A stretch of DNA of 56,509 nucleotides, from assembly GCF_002105465.1 (NCBI RefSeq), contig NZ_NCSQ01000163.1, forward strand, positions 1 to 56,509. Direction: 5' to 3'. This stretch comes from Aquidulcibacter paucihalophilus. Its GTDB lineage: Bacteria > Pseudomonadota > Alphaproteobacteria > Caulobacterales > Aquidulcibacteraceae. Made by a program: the position numbers and the translations under genes. Positions within the stretch are counted from its first letter, which is position 1, and every line of letters starts with the position of its first letter. This document shows positions 8,475 through 17,540 of the stretch, one piece after another. The notes beneath the pieces are model-generated. The model did no database searches. It saw only the letters and a list, made by a program, of their open reading frames with translations, and was not told the origin of the DNA.

Positions 8475-9508
8475 GCCTTCAAAAAACCATCGTCAATTTG
8501 TTGTTAAAATTACCGGACCCACTTCTGGTCTCCATGGCCGGCGGCAAACCAGTCGTGCGCGATGGCCGGACTTTGGATGCGCGCTTTCAATTCATCGCCT
8601 ATAGCGTCGCAAAGCGGGGCGCGCCGCCAGTACTGACCCCGGAATTTGCTCGGCAGGGAACCGAAATTCTAACCATGCTGTTTGGCGGCCCGTTGGAACC
8701 CGGGGTAAGCTGCCAAGACCGCCAACTTGAGCTGGAAGGCCGCACGATCCAGGCCCGCAGCTATCGCCCGTCCAACCAAAACCCACAGGCGCCCTTGTTT
8801 GTCTTTTATCATTTTGGTGGCGGTGTGGTGGGCAGTCTTGAAACCTGCCACGCCTTTTGCTCGATTCTTGCCAAAACAATTGGGTGCCCGGTCTTGTCGG
8901 TCGATTATCGCCTTGCGCCCGAACATCCTTGGCCAGCCGGCCTGAATGACGCCATCGATTCCTATCTTTGGGCGCGCGAGCATGCAGCCGAATTTGGTGC
9001 CCCAGCCGGACTTGCCGCTGTGGGCGGCGATTCTATGGGCGGGAATTTTAGCGCGATCTTGGCCCAAGAGATGCAAAGGCGCGAGTTGGCACAGCCCTTC
9101 CTGCAGCTTCTGATCTATCCTGCCACCACCATCCTTGCCACCGATGGCTCGATGCAATCCTGCGCCGATGCTTATCCGCTGACCGCTGAGATTATGGCGT
9201 GGTTTATGGCCAATTACCTGCCTGATCCTAATTTGGGCGCAGATTTGCGGGTCTCACCCGCTCTGGCCCCAAGCCTTGTAGGACTGGCCCCGGCGATTGT
9301 CATCACTGCCGGTCACGACCCCCTGCGCGATCAAGGAAAAGCCTATGCCGAGGCGTTAGAAGCGGCCGATGTTAAGGTGCATTATCACTGCTATGACAGC
9401 CTCGCCCATGGCTTTACGGCTTACACGGGGGCCGTGCCTGCTGCCGATCGGGCATGTCGGGAGATTGCGGCAATTGCCGCGCGCGCCTATCGCGCCATGG
9501 GTGGGTAA
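8471..9508 (+). CDS. alpha/beta hydrolase, hormone-sensitive-lipase type esterase
   Basis: This 345-residue serine hydrolase belongs to the HSL (family IV) lipase/esterase group. It shows an oxyanion-hole block FYHFGGGVVG (about 115-124, where HGGG is usual), YRLAPEHPWPAGLND (about 142-156), the nucleophile elbow GGDSMGG (about 181-187), an acid in GHDPLRDQ, and His in LAHGF near the C-terminus. It should cleave short- to medium-chain esters. No secretion signal is seen. It is second in a TetR-led operon, overlapping both neighbours. Confidence 0.9.
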   Translation: MSLQKTIVNLLLKLPDPLLVSMAGGKPVVRDGRTLDARFQFIAYSVAKRGAPPVLTPEFARQGTEILTMLFGGPLEPGVSCQDRQLELEGRTIQARSYRPSNQNPQAPLFVFYHFGGGVVGSLETCHAFCSILAKTIGCPVLSVDYRLAPEHPWPAGLNDAIDSYLWAREHAAEFGAPAGLAAVGGDSMGGNFSAILAQEMQRRELAQPFLQLLIYPATTILATDGSMQSCADAYPLTAEIMAWFMANYLPDPNLGADLRVSPALAPSLVGLAPAIVITAGHDPLRDQGKAYAEALEAADVKVHYHCYDSLAHGFTAYTGAVPAADRACREIAAIAARAYRAMGG

Positions 9509-10500
9509 TGCGGGCCTTTGTGTGCCATGCCATTACCGATGATTTGTCGGGCACAGGCCTAGCGGAGCGCGCCATACCAGAGCCGCGGGCGGGCGAAGTC
9601 CTGATCGCAGTTCGGGCCACCAGCGTCAATTTCCCAGACATCTTGATGTGTCAGGGCAAATATCAATTCAAGCCTGACCCACCCTTTGTGCCGGGCCTTG
9701 ATTGTGCCGGCGAGATTGTCGCCCTTGGTGAGGGCGTGACGGATTGGGCCATTGGCGATGAAGTAGTTGGCGGGGCCCGTTTGGGTGGTTTTGCCGAATT
9801 TGTAGTCCTGCCAACCCACGCCATTCAGAAAAAGCCGCCCAATTTGAGTTGGGAAGAAGCAGCAGCCTTTCAGGCCGCTTATCTAACCGCTTATGTCGCT
9901 TTAGTGAGGCGGGCTAATCTGCAAGCAGGTGAGACCCTGTTGGTACATGGCGCAGCAGGTGGGGTGGGGCTCGCGGCAGTTCAATTGGGCCTGCATATGG
10001 GGGCACGTGTCATCGCGACCTCAGGCTCATCGACCAAGTTACATGCCTTGCGTGCCTTGGGCGTGGAACACACCGTGTTGGTGCAGGATGGGTTTCGAGA
10101 GGCGGTCAAGGCGATTTCAGGTGGACGCGGGGCCGATGTGGTGTTTGACCCCGTGGGTGGCGATGTCTTTGATGAAAGCGTGCGCTGTATGGCTTTTGAT
10201 GGCCGCTTGTTGGTCATTGGCTTTACGAGTGGCCGGATTCCAACGGTGTCGGTCAATATGCCTCTGATCAAGGGTTTTTCGGTTATGGGTGTGCGGGCGG
10301 GCGAATATGGCCGCCAATTCCCTGAGCGAGGGCGCGAAAATGTGCAAGCTGTGTATGATCTGGTGGCCAGTGGCAGCTTAAAGCCGCATGTGGGGGCTGT
10401 ATTCGGCCTGACAGACGTCCGCGCTGCGTTTGATCTCATGGTGTCGCGACAGCTTGTCGGGAAAGCAGTGATCGTCCCGGAATACTGGCAAGCTGGCTAA
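9508..10500 (+). CDS. NADPH:quinone oxidoreductase family (zinc-free MDR) protein
   Basis: This 330-residue medium-chain dehydrogenase/reductase has the GroES-like N-terminal domain (SVNFPDILMCQGKYQ near 42-56, PGLDCAGEIVALG near 65-77) and a Rossmann domain with VHGAAGGVGLAAVQLG (about 147-162). It lacks the structural-zinc cysteines of alcohol dehydrogenases, as quinone reductases and crotonyl-type enoyl reductases do. The start codon shares one base with the esterase stop (TAATG). Its 3' end overlaps the convergent response regulator by 4 bases. It likely reduces quinones or activated alkenes; the exact substrate is unknown. Confidence 0.92.
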   Translation: MRAFVCHAITDDLSGTGLAERAIPEPRAGEVLIAVRATSVNFPDILMCQGKYQFKPDPPFVPGLDCAGEIVALGEGVTDWAIGDEVVGGARLGGFAEFVVLPTHAIQKKPPNLSWEEAAAFQAAYLTAYVALVRRANLQAGETLLVHGAAGGVGLAAVQLGLHMGARVIATSGSSTKLHALRALGVEHTVLVQDGFREAVKAISGGRGADVVFDPVGGDVFDESVRCMAFDGRLLVIGFTSGRIPTVSVNMPLIKGFSVMGVRAGEYGRQFPERGRENVQAVYDLVASGSLKPHVGAVFGLTDVRAAFDLMVSRQLVGKAVIVPEYWQAG

Positions 10501-11384
10501 GCGACGCCGACTTTGGCGACCACTTCTTCCAGTCCGCTAACCACTTGATCGCGCATGCGGATCTGCAGATTGGGCGTCTTGAACAAGACATCAATCGCGT
10601 TCAAATGGGTTTGAATCACATCGGGTCGTACGGCTTCGGGGCTGCTGCACCTTGTAAGATAGGTCCGCAAGAGCTGCGCAACCCGTGAGACATGGAAGTC
10701 TTGGATCTCGTCCGCGATCGAGTGCACTTCGCTGACTGCCCGCATCATTTGCGCAAGGACATCTGTGCGCCCATCACGCAAGGCATTGAGAAGTAAACCA
10801 ATTCTAGCGACCGCAAGGTTCATGATCGAACGCATGGATTCAATCATTTCTTCCTCGGTTGCAATTTCGAGTGGGTCGTCAAACCGACGATAGGGCCCTT
10901 TAAAGCTGGGTTCGGCGCGGCGGCGACGACAGGGGCCTGAATAGCCTGGATCGTCAATGAAGTTGCGTGGCCGCTCGATCACTTCGCGCAGGCGATCACA
11001 AACCGACTTCACCGAAACGGGCTTTAGGATGAACTCATCGACGCCGGAATTGCGGGCAAATTCGATCTGGCTTTTGCGATTATTGGCGGTGACCAAAATG
11101 ATCGGGGTTACTTTCAGCGTCTGATCTTCAGAGGCACGGATACGCCGTGTTAGCTCGATCCCATCAATATTGGGCATCATCCAATCGGTGATGAGGACAT
11201 CGGGACGAACGGAGTCAAACGCATCAAGCCCGTCCTCGCCATCGACGGCGACCGACACACTGCGCACGCCTAAATTGCGCAAAATCTCGGTCAATAACAC
11301 GCGAAAAAACGGCTGATCATCGACGACAAGAATCGACAACGCAGACAAATCGAGTCGTTGTGGAGTCCTTTGTTTGACCGGCAC
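10497..11384 (-). CDS. response regulator, receiver domain plus helical C-terminal domain
   Basis: This 295-residue protein has a CheY-like receiver (about 15-138): acidic pair Asp22-Asp23, phospho-acceptor Asp67 in ITDWMMP, Thr99, and Lys121 in ILKPVS. After a linker rich in basic residues (CRRRR near 153) comes a mostly helical region of about 130 residues that is not a recognised DNA-binding or enzymatic output domain. It may act by protein contact, as many alphaproteobacterial single-domain-like regulators do. It starts with GTG after an AGGA ribosome site (TTAGGAAATTCGCGC). No histidine kinase is adjacent. Confidence 0.88.
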   Translation of the reverse strand: MPVKQRTPQRLDLSALSILVVDDQPFFRVLLTEILRNLGVRSVSVAVDGEDGLDAFDSVRPDVLITDWMMPNIDGIELTRRIRASEDQTLKVTPIILVTANNRKSQIEFARNSGVDEFILKPVSVKSVCDRLREVIERPRNFIDDPGYSGPCRRRRAEPSFKGPYRRFDDPLEIATEEEMIESMRSIMNLAVARIGLLLNALRDGRTDVLAQMMRAVSEVHSIADEIQDFHVSRVAQLLRTYLTRCSSPEAVRPDVIQTHLNAIDVLFKTPNLQIRMRDQVVSGLEEVVAKVGVA

Positions 11385-11486
11385 GCGCGAATTTCCTAAA
11401 AATCAGCCCCCAAACTAGCCTGTTTGAGGTTAAGATCGCCTTACCAAAGGCAGCACGTTTCTCACCCGTTACTGCGAGAAACACAC

Positions 11487-12479
11487 CTAGGGTCGATCTG
11501 CTGATTTGCTCAAATCTGCAACCGCGTCGCGCTTCACACGTGCAATTGCATCCAGCACGGCTTGGCCATAAATCGGGCCGAGGATGGTCGTGTGATTGGC
11601 AGCTTCAACATTGATCGACGATCCGCGCGCAGACAGGCGTGCCGGTCGCGCCTGGGCCTCTTTCCACGCGCTACGATCGGGGGTCACGGGGCCAGCAGTT
11701 AGGGTAGCAACGGGAATGTTCTTCAAATAGGGATCAGCCGCCAGCGCCGCCGCTGCGCCATCAATCGTTGCGGCAATTTCAGCTGCTGAGGCGCGCATGT
11801 GCGAGGGTGCGCCAAACATGCGACGCTTCTCCTTCAAGGGAACACCGCTGAGGCCGATGCGATTGGCGTAGAAGGGTGCCAAGGGCTTCACAAGGCCGAA
11901 CTGGGCAAAGCCTGCACCCACGCGGGCAAGTCTTTGATAGCGCCTAATCCAGACTTGCGCCTCCGGAATCGAAATCGCGCTAGGGTCGGCAGCATCGATG
12001 AGGACAAGCCCGACCACATCTTGCGGGTATTGGCTGAGATAGGCCCGCGTCAACAGGCCAGCCATCGAATGACCCACCAGAATGTATGGCCCCTCCTCGC
12101 CTGCTGCATCCAACAAAGCTTTAAGTTCACGCGCCAAAGTTGCCGGATCGCGCGGAGCTTTGGAGGGCTCAGACCAACCCATCCCTGCCCGGTCATAGGA
12201 ACAGGTTCGGCTTGTCTTGGCCACTTCGGGCTGAAGATACCCCCAGTCCGCAGCCGCCGAATAAGCGCCGGATTCAAAGATGATGGTGGGCTCGCCAGGT
12301 CGGGCCTCGCCTTCACAGACCAAACGCTGCTTGCGGCCCTCAACCTCAATAAAAACCCCGCGAGGCGGGTTCTTCCAGCCCCCAGCTGCCATGGCTAACC
12401 CCGTTCCTGTCCAGGCCAAAACGCTCGCCAAGAAGACGAGGCCGATCCAGCGCAGAATTGTCAAAGCTAATCTTTTCAC
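11487..12479 (-). CDS. alpha/beta-fold hydrolase with N-terminal membrane anchor
   Basis: This 330-residue protein has a hydrophobic signal or anchor segment directly after the start (about 4-30, TILRWIGLVFLASVLAW). It then has an alpha/beta hydrolase fold with the nucleophile elbow VGHSMAG, and a C-terminal EAANHTT segment that can supply the catalytic His. I chose the GTG at 12479 because it sits 7 bases after the DUF1499 stop and immediately before the signal segment. An in-frame ATG at 12548 would add 23 residues and overlap DUF1499. The probable location is the inner membrane facing the periplasm. The substrate is unknown. Confidence 0.85.
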   Translation of the reverse strand: MKRLALTILRWIGLVFLASVLAWTGTGLAMAAGGWKNPPRGVFIEVEGRKQRLVCEGEARPGEPTIIFESGAYSAAADWGYLQPEVAKTSRTCSYDRAGMGWSEPSKAPRDPATLARELKALLDAAGEEGPYILVGHSMAGLLTRAYLSQYPQDVVGLVLIDAADPSAISIPEAQVWIRRYQRLARVGAGFAQFGLVKPLAPFYANRIGLSGVPLKEKRRMFGAPSHMRASAAEIAATIDGAAAALAADPYLKNIPVATLTAGPVTPDRSAWKEAQARPARLSARGSSINVEAANHTTILGPIYGQAVLDAIARVKRDAVADLSKSADRP

Positions 12480-12486
12480 CGCTTGT

Positions 12487-12897
12487 TTAGCCCGCGGATG
12501 GCAGTTTTTGCGCCAAGAGCGACAGCCATAGGCGAACGCGCTTTTCATTCACACCCATGTCGCGAATGCCGTATTTTGAGCGGGAGAACACACAGATGGA
12601 GGCTTTGCCGTCGCCCAAATCAACCGGCATAGAAGTAATCCAATCGGGAAAACCAACCAGCGCCGTCCGCTGCACCGCCTCGATCTGGCCTTCTTCCTCG
12701 CGAATGTCGGACACACGCGACTGGCTGCGCGCGATCTCCAGCCACGCTTCGCGCACTTGGGATACACTGGCTTGGAACACGCCGGATTGCAGATCAGGTG
12801 TTTCAGCAGCCTGAAAGCCCACCGGCAGCGCCAAGCATTGATTGGGCTTCCAGATTTTCTTGAAGCGGGCAAAGTCGAGCGGAAAATCTTTGATCAT
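12487..12897 (-). CDS. DUF1499 family protein
   Basis: This 136-residue protein matches DUF1499: the opening DFARFKKIWKPNQCLALP (about 8-25), the central AVQRTALVGFPDWITSMP (about 74-91), and the terminal SRSKYGIRDMGVNEKRV (about 106-122). The family is widespread in alphaproteobacteria and its function is unknown. It is co-oriented with and closely followed by the anchored hydrolase, so the two are likely co-transcribed. Confidence 0.85.
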   Translation of the reverse strand: MIKDFPLDFARFKKIWKPNQCLALPVGFQAAETPDLQSGVFQASVSQVREAWLEIARSQSRVSDIREEEGQIEAVQRTALVGFPDWITSMPVDLGDGKASICVFSRSKYGIRDMGVNEKRVRLWLSLLAQKLPSAG

Positions 12898-12942
12898 GAG
12901 GGCTTCCTTAAGGGGCCAAATTAGGCGCGCAGGTTGGGTTGA

Positions 12943-14019
12943 TTAGAGGGTAATGACAAGGCCCTCTTTGGCGGAAACTTCATTATCTAAGAGCCGCCGC
13001 CAAGCCGATTGGGCCGCGTCAAAGCCGTGTGCCTCAACCACATCCAGCCAAGCCCGCGATTCATGGGCAAAGCGGTCAAAGGCTGCATCCACCGCGCGAT
13101 TAAACTCTGCCCCACCCCAAGCCGCGCTGAGGCGTGCCATATGCGCCGGGGCAAAGAAGAATTGCGGTTTGGGACCGGGCAAAGCGGCTGGGGCCGCTGT
13201 ACGCTCGGCATCCCAATGCGCGCCGCCTACTATGATGGATTGCTGCAAGAGGTCACCCAGTTTGGTGTGCACACCAGCCGTCAGCGCAGGATCGCCCGCA
13301 AAGTCCACATAGACAGACGCTTCAGGTGGCAAATCGGCTAAATTGTCATAGGTCACTACCAGATCATAATAGCCAGTTCCCTCGACAAAGGCCTTGGATC
13401 GGGCCGAGGTGAGGCCGATCAATTTCACGCCGCCTCGGCGCTTCAAACAGGCATTCATCGACAAAGCGGTTTTGCTGGACGCACTGGAAGAAATCACATA
13501 GGCGCTGCCCCAATGCCGCTCATCAGCAATCCAATCATCCAGTAAAAAGCCTGTCATAAAGAGGGGCTTTAAAAGGGCTACCCGGCCTTCGGTCTCGCCA
13601 TCGTGAGGCTGGACGACGCTATAATGATTATAGGCAGCCGCCATTTCCTGCCGATGCGCCGCCCCATCGCGGAAGCCCGCAGCACTGACTTTGACGGGCT
13701 GAACTTTCAGCGTGTTGGCCATGGGGAAATAGCCATAAACGCGGGTGCCCACCGCCACCCCTTCAGCTTTCGACGCGATCACATCGGCAAACCCCCAAAC
13801 TGGCACGCGGCCGAAACCGGCGCTGCTGGCTGGAAAGAAGTTCCAGTATTTCATGCCATCGCCGAACATCGCATAGGTCACATTATTGGCCGTCAAGGAG
13901 AAACGGGAAATGGCAAGAATGGCTTCGCCTTCGGCCAAATCGTCTTGGCTTTGTGCCGTCAGCTGCATGTCGCGAAACGATTGACGACCCATTTCCAGCA
14001 CGAATTGATTGACGCTCAT
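12943..14019 (-). CDS. DUF2855 family protein (MDR-like)
   Basis: This 358-residue protein matches DUF2855. It has an N-terminal GroES-like part with FSLTANNVTYAMFGD (near 41-55) and KYWNFFPA, VPVWGFADV and GTRVYGYFPM. A Rossmann-like part follows, with VISSASSKTALSMN replacing the usual glycine-rich loop. It is distantly related to medium-chain dehydrogenases, but no reaction has been assigned to the family that I can name. The ribosome site is GGGAG about 7 bases before the ATG. It is divergent from metX across 104 bases. Confidence 0.87.
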   Translation of the reverse strand: MSVNQFVLEMGRQSFRDMQLTAQSQDDLAEGEAILAISRFSLTANNVTYAMFGDGMKYWNFFPASSAGFGRVPVWGFADVIASKAEGVAVGTRVYGYFPMANTLKVQPVKVSAAGFRDGAAHRQEMAAAYNHYSVVQPHDGETEGRVALLKPLFMTGFLLDDWIADERHWGSAYVISSSASSKTALSMNACLKRRGGVKLIGLTSARSKAFVEGTGYYDLVVTYDNLADLPPEASVYVDFAGDPALTAGVHTKLGDLLQQSIIVGGAHWDAERTAAPAALPGPKPQFFFAPAHMARLSAAWGGAEFNRAVDAAFDRFAHESRAWLDVVEAHGFDAAQSAWRRLLDNEVSAKEGLVITL

Positions 14020-14051
14020 GGACGTAACTCCCTAAAATCTTTGTTTGGGCA

Positions 14052-14105
14052 CCTTGCACGGACTGGATCAAAAGTGCGAGGCCCCTCGACCATTCCTTAA
14101 AGTCC
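14052..14105 (+). promoter_or_regulatory. structured leader upstream of metX, possible pseudoknot
   Basis: CCTTGCAC (14052-14059) pairs with GTGCGAGG (14074-14081) over 8 bp with one G-T pair. GGACT in its loop (14060-14064) can pair with AGTCC (14101-14105), an H-type pseudoknot ending 18 bases before metX. The first connecting loop would have zero length, which is sterically difficult unless a terminal pair opens. It does not show the conserved bases I know for SAM-II. A regulatory role for methionine synthesis is only a possibility. Confidence 0.25.
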
Positions 14106-14123
14106 GTCTATCGGCTTGTCATC

Positions 14124-15239
14124 ATGACTTCCGCTTTGCAAATTCTTCGTTTGGACATTGGCCTGCCTTTAGACAGCGGCGCGATCTTGTCGCCTCTGGA
14201 AATTGGCTATGAGACCTGGGGTGCGCTCAATGCCACCAAATCCAACGCGGTGCTCATTTGTCATGCTTTGACCGGCGACCAATTTGTGGCTGGACCCAAT
14301 CCGGTGACCGGTCAGCCCGCTTGGTGGGCGAATTTGGTAGGGCCAGGCCAAATCATCGACACCAATCGTTATTTCGTCATCTGCTCCAATGTTTTAGGCG
14401 GCTGCATGGGAACATCGGGTCCAGCCTCCTTCGGGCCAGACGGCCAGCCTTACGGCCTGTCCTTCCCCGTCATTACCATTGCCGACATGGTGCGCGCACA
14501 AGCGGCTCTTATCGACCATTTGGGGATAGACCGCCTGTTTGCCGTGATTGGCGGCTCGATGGGTGGCATGCAGGTGTTGGAATGGATCGCGAGCCGTCCT
14601 GACCGCGTGGGCGCTGCCATGCCAATCGCCTCTGCCGCGCGTCATTCTGCCCAGAACATCGCCTTCCATGAAGTGGGTCGACAAGCCGTGATGGCAGATC
14701 CTGATTGGCAAGGCGGAGCCTATCAGATCAAGGGCACCAAGCCGGTCAAGGGCCTGTCGGTGGCGCGCATGGCAGCACATATCACCTATCTGTCGGATGC
14801 AGCCTTGCACCGCAAATTTGGCCGTAGGCTGCAAGACCGCAATGAAGTCGCCTTTGGCTTTGACGCCGATTTCCAAATTGAGAGCTATTTGCGCTATCAG
14901 GGCAGCCGCTTTGTCGACCGCTTTGATGCCAATTCCTATCTCTATATCACGCGAGCCATGGATTATTTTGACTTGGCAGCAGGTTTTAATGGGCGGCTGA
15001 GCGATGCCTTCACAGCCTTCAAAGGTCGGGCCTGTGTCGTGTCCTTCTCGTCTGACTGGCACTATCCCCCAGCCGACAGCCGCCACATCACCCGTGCGAT
15101 GATCGGGGCAGGTGTGGAGGTTTCCGCCTTTGAAGTGGAAACCGATAAGGGCCACGACGCCTTCCTACTCGATGAGCCGCAATTCCACGAAGCCATGGCA
15201 GGCTTTCTGGCTGCCAGTGCCGTAGATCAGGGCTTGTGA
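14124..15239 (+). CDS. metX: homoserine O-acyltransferase
   Basis: This 371-residue alpha/beta-hydrolase-fold enzyme acylates homoserine (acetyl- or succinyl-CoA donor), the first committed step of methionine synthesis. Key features are [12 protein letters not shown] (about 46-57), [12 protein letters not shown] (about 89-100), nucleophile Ser145 in GGSMGG, an acid in SSDWHYPP and His near the end in DKGHDAFL. The length fits MetX. The acyl donor cannot be told reliably from eye inspection. Its stop touches the start of metW, and the metX-metW pair is standard in alphaproteobacteria. Confidence 0.96.
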   Translation: MTSALQILRLDIGLPLDSGAILSPLEIGYETWGALNATKSNAVLICHALTGDQFVAGPNPVTGQPAWWANLVGPGQIIDTNRYFVICSNVLGGCMGTSGPASFGPDGQPYGLSFPVITIADMVRAQAALIDHLGIDRLFAVIGGSMGGMQVLEWIASRPDRVGAAMPIASAARHSAQNIAFHEVGRQAVMADPDWQGGAYQIKGTKPVKGLSVARMAAHITYLSDAALHRKFGRRLQDRNEVAFGFDADFQIESYLRYQGSRFVDRFDANSYLYITRAMDYFDLAAGFNGRLSDAFTAFKGRACVVSFSSDWHYPPADSRHITRAMIGAGVEVSAFEVETDKGHDAFLLDEPQFHEAMAGFLAASAVDQGL

Positions 15240-15871
15240 TGATGAAGGCTATCTCGACCCGCGCTGATCACGAAATCATTCTCAATGCCGTGCCCCAAGG
15301 TGCTCGCGTACTCGATGTTGGCTGTGGAGATGGCGTTTTGCTGCAACGCTTGAAGCACGAGCGCAACGCCATCGTGCGCGGCATGGAGTTAAGCCAAGCC
15401 GGTGTGAATGCCTGTGTGGCCAAGGGCCTTTCGGTGGTGCAAGGCGACGCAGACCTAGACCTTGCGCTCTATCCCGATGATTCCTTTGACATTGTTGTGC
15501 TCTCGCGCACCATTCAAGCCACACGCAAACCCGAAATGGTCCTCAAGCAGATGCATCGAATTGGGGCGAAAGCTGTCGTCTCGCTACCCAATTTCGGCTT
15601 TTGGCAAGTGCGTCTGTCGCTGTTGTTACGTGGTCGGATGCCGGTCACTGAAGGTCTGCCCGATTCTTGGCATGAGACCGAGAACCTGCATTTGTGCACG
15701 TTGTTGGATTTCGACGATCTGGCGAAGCAATCGGGTTTTGATCTGGAATCGGTCACGAGAATTGCCGCGGGAAGAGCCAGCGCGCCATCGCGAGCTACGT
15801 CCAACTTACTAAATTGGCTCTCAGAAGAAGCAGTCTTTGTGTTAAAGCGTGCCGGGATGTCTGCCCGGTGA
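15239..15871 (+). CDS. metW: methionine biosynthesis protein MetW
   Basis: This 210-residue protein of the MetW family, SAM-methyltransferase-like in fold, acts with MetX in homoserine acylation. The SAM-type motif VLDVGCGDGVLLQRL (about 24-38) is followed by RGMELSQAGVNACVAKGL, FDIVVLSRTIQATRKP and SLPNFGFWQVRLSLL, all characteristic of MetW. Possible starts are GTG 15236, ATG 15239 and ATG 15242; the middle one gives a one-base overlap with the metX stop. Its end overlaps ccmA (GTGA), so methionine and heme export genes share a transcript. Confidence 0.95.
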   Translation: MMKAISTRADHEIILNAVPQGARVLDVGCGDGVLLQRLKHERNAIVRGMELSQAGVNACVAKGLSVVQGDADLDLALYPDDSFDIVVLSRTIQATRKPEMVLKQMHRIGAKAVVSLPNFGFWQVRLSLLLRGRMPVTEGLPDSWHETENLHLCTLLDFDDLAKQSGFDLESVTRIAAGRASAPSRATSNLLNWLSEEAVFVLKRAGMSAR

Positions 15872-16539
15872 CGGCCCCTGCCCGTTCACAGCATGCGGTG
15901 GGCCTGCAGATCAAAGGGCTTGCCCTCCAGCGTGGCTTTCGCCGTTTGGTGACGGACTTTGATCTGACCTGCACGCCCGGCGAAATCCTGGCCTTGCAGG
16001 GCCCGAACGGCAGCGGCAAGACCACACTTTTGCGCGCGATTGCAGGCTTTCACATCCCTGCCGCGGGCCGGATTACATTTTCGCGCGCACAGGGGGTGGG
16101 GTCAGAGGGGGCAGAGATAGAAGAGCCGGGCGAAGTTCTTTCTTTTCTGGGCCATCAAGACCCGATCAAAGCAGGTGAAAAGCTGATCGACCAGCTTCGC
16201 TTTTGGGCCGATCTGTGCGGCGCCAGTCGCGTACGGGTCGGCGAAACTTTGGCCCGTGTTGGCCTTACCAAACAAGCCGATTTGCAAGGTGGGGTGCTTT
16301 CAGCAGGCCAGCGTAAGCGCGCCGCCCTTGCCCGCTTACTTCTGGAAGATCGTGCCATTTGGCTGTTAGACGAGCCTGCCTCCCCCTTGGATCAAGAAGG
16401 TCGCACTTTCCTGGGTGCCTTGCTGGATCAGCATGCCAAGCAAGGCGGAATTATCTTGGCCGCCGTACACGACCCGCTGCCGACGGTCACCGCGCGCCTT
16501 CTCACGCTTGGCACGCTGGAAACCAGGGTGCCTGCATGA
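15868..16539 (+). CDS. ccmA: heme exporter ATP-binding protein CcmA
   Basis: This 223-residue ABC ATPase of the CcmAB(C) complex drives release of heme from CcmC to the chaperone CcmE for cytochrome c maturation. Walker A is GPNGSGKTT (about 46-54), the signature is LSAGQRKRAALARLL (about 149-163), and Walker B is IWLLDEPASPLD (about 169-180). The GTG start overlaps the metW stop by 3 bases, and the end overlaps ccmB (ATGA). ccmB immediately downstream supports the specific assignment over a generic ABC ATPase. Confidence 0.94.
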   Translation: MTAPARSQHAVGLQIKGLALQRGFRRLVTDFDLTCTPGEILALQGPNGSGKTTLLRAIAGFHIPAAGRITFSRAQGVGSEGAEIEEPGEVLSFLGHQDPIKAGEKLIDQLRFWADLCGASRVRVGETLARVGLTKQADLQGGVLSAGQRKRAALARLLLEDRAIWLLDEPASPLDQEGRTFLGALLDQHAKQGGIILAAVHDPLPTVTARLLTLGTLETRVPA

Positions 16540-17213
16540 GCTTAGCACGCGCCTGTGTGGCAATTCTCACCCGTGAAGTCCGGCTCGGCTGGGGCGCGGG
16601 GGGCGGTGCGCTTTTATCGGCCAGCTTCTTTGCAGGCTCGGTCATGGTGGCGCCCTTTGCCTTGGGCCCAGCGCCCGATACTTTGGGCAAAATTGGCCCG
16701 GGCTATTTGTGGTTAGCCCTAACTTTGGCCAGTCTCGTGAGCCTTGAGCGCTTGTTTCAAGCCGATCTGGAAGACGGCACGCTCGACCAGATGCTGCTCA
16801 GCCCCGTGCCACACAGCTTGCAGGTTTTAAGCAAAATTTTGGGCCAATGGTTGGCCACGGCCATGCCCTTACTGGCCGTCAGCCCGATTGCTGCGCTTCT
16901 GGTGCGGGTAGACCCTGCGGTGATTTTGCCGCTATGCGCCCAGTTGGCGGTGGGCAGTCTGGGTCTGTTTCTGATTGGTGCGATTGGGGCAGCTTTGGGG
17001 GCCAGCATCCGACGCGGTGGCCTCTTGGTTGCGCTCGTCGTCCTGCCCCTTTATGCGCCCAGTGTGATTTTCGGCGCGAGTGCCGCCGCTGCCCTTGCCA
17101 CCGGCGGCGACTTCTTCAGCCAGCCATTTCTGTTTTTGTGTGCACTTGTATTGGCAGCCTTGGCCTTTGCGCCGGTTGCAGCGGCGGCGGCCGTTCGTTT
17201 ACACGTGGATTGA
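16536..17213 (+). CDS. ccmB: heme exporter membrane protein CcmB
   Basis: This 225-residue inner-membrane protein has six predicted helices and is the permease partner of CcmA. It contains LASLVSLERLFQADLEDGTLDQ split around residues 62-83, where the segment LERLFQADLEDGTLDQM is characteristic of CcmB, and a conserved ending. The usual next gene, ccmC, is absent here. Instead a non-coding stretch with repeats begins, and ccmC-ccmD-ccmG lie at 39.4-40.8 kb. Confidence 0.94.
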   Translation: MSLARACVAILTREVRLGWGAGGGALLSASFFAGSVMVAPFALGPAPDTLGKIGPGYLWLALTLASLVSLERLFQADLEDGTLDQMLLSPVPHSLQVLSKILGQWLATAMPLLAVSPIAALLVRVDPAVILPLCAQLAVGSLGLFLIGAIGAALGASIRRGGLLVALVVLPLYAPSVIFGASAAAALATGGDFFSQPFLFLCALVLAALAFAPVAAAAAVRLHVD

Positions 17214-17230
17214 GGGTGATTCAGGAACTC

Positions 17231-17254
17231 CCCTCTCCCCCAGAGGGAGAAGGG
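17231..17254. repeat. CCCTCTCCC-type inverted repeat after ccmB
   Basis: TCTCCC (17234-17239) pairs with GGGAGA (17245-17250) around a 5-nt loop, in a pyrimidine/purine-rich block. It lies 18 bases past ccmB and may end the metX-ccmB transcript, but no T-run follows. Similar short inverted repeats are common between bacterial genes. The rest of the non-coding stretch 17214-17540 holds the REP-like element at 17411-17501 and otherwise nothing recognisable. Confidence 0.35.
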
Positions 17255-17410
17255 CTGTTCCGTCTGGAAGGCTTTGGTGCAGGCCCTGCCTGGACCAAAG
17301 GCCGCTGGTGATTGTCTGTGGGCAATTTGACGGGTCACGCTAGACAGAGCGGTTTGGTGTACCAGAGGGATCACTAAAAACGCGTCCAAATAAAAAGCCA
17401 TCCAAAACAA

Positions 17411-17501
17411 TGTCATCCCCGCCGAAACGAAGTGGAGAGCGGGGACCCCCTCGGATTTTGCGGAATAAGGTCCTGGATCGGCTACGCCGTCCGGGATGAC
17501 A
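17411..17501. repeat. REP/BIME-like composite palindromic element, copy 2
   Basis: The 91-base element is bounded by perfect 9-bp inverted ends, TGTCATCCC (17411-17419) and GGGATGACA (17493-17501). The left half has its own hairpin (CCCCGC near 17417, GCGGGG near 17439). The right half (17475-17500) matches the repeat at 16-41 in 25 of 26 bases. Two hairpin units in opposite orientation is the architecture of BIME/MITE-like non-autonomous elements. No associated transposase is in the window. Confidence 0.7.
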
Positions 17502-17540
17502 AGTTTGGGAACTCGAGGCTCATGGGAACTTACCCTCCAA

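Noticed and set aside
14020..14123. SAM-II riboswitch ahead of metX
   Set aside because: The conserved bases of SAM-II loops that I know are absent. Only a generic stem and a possible pseudoknot can be seen.
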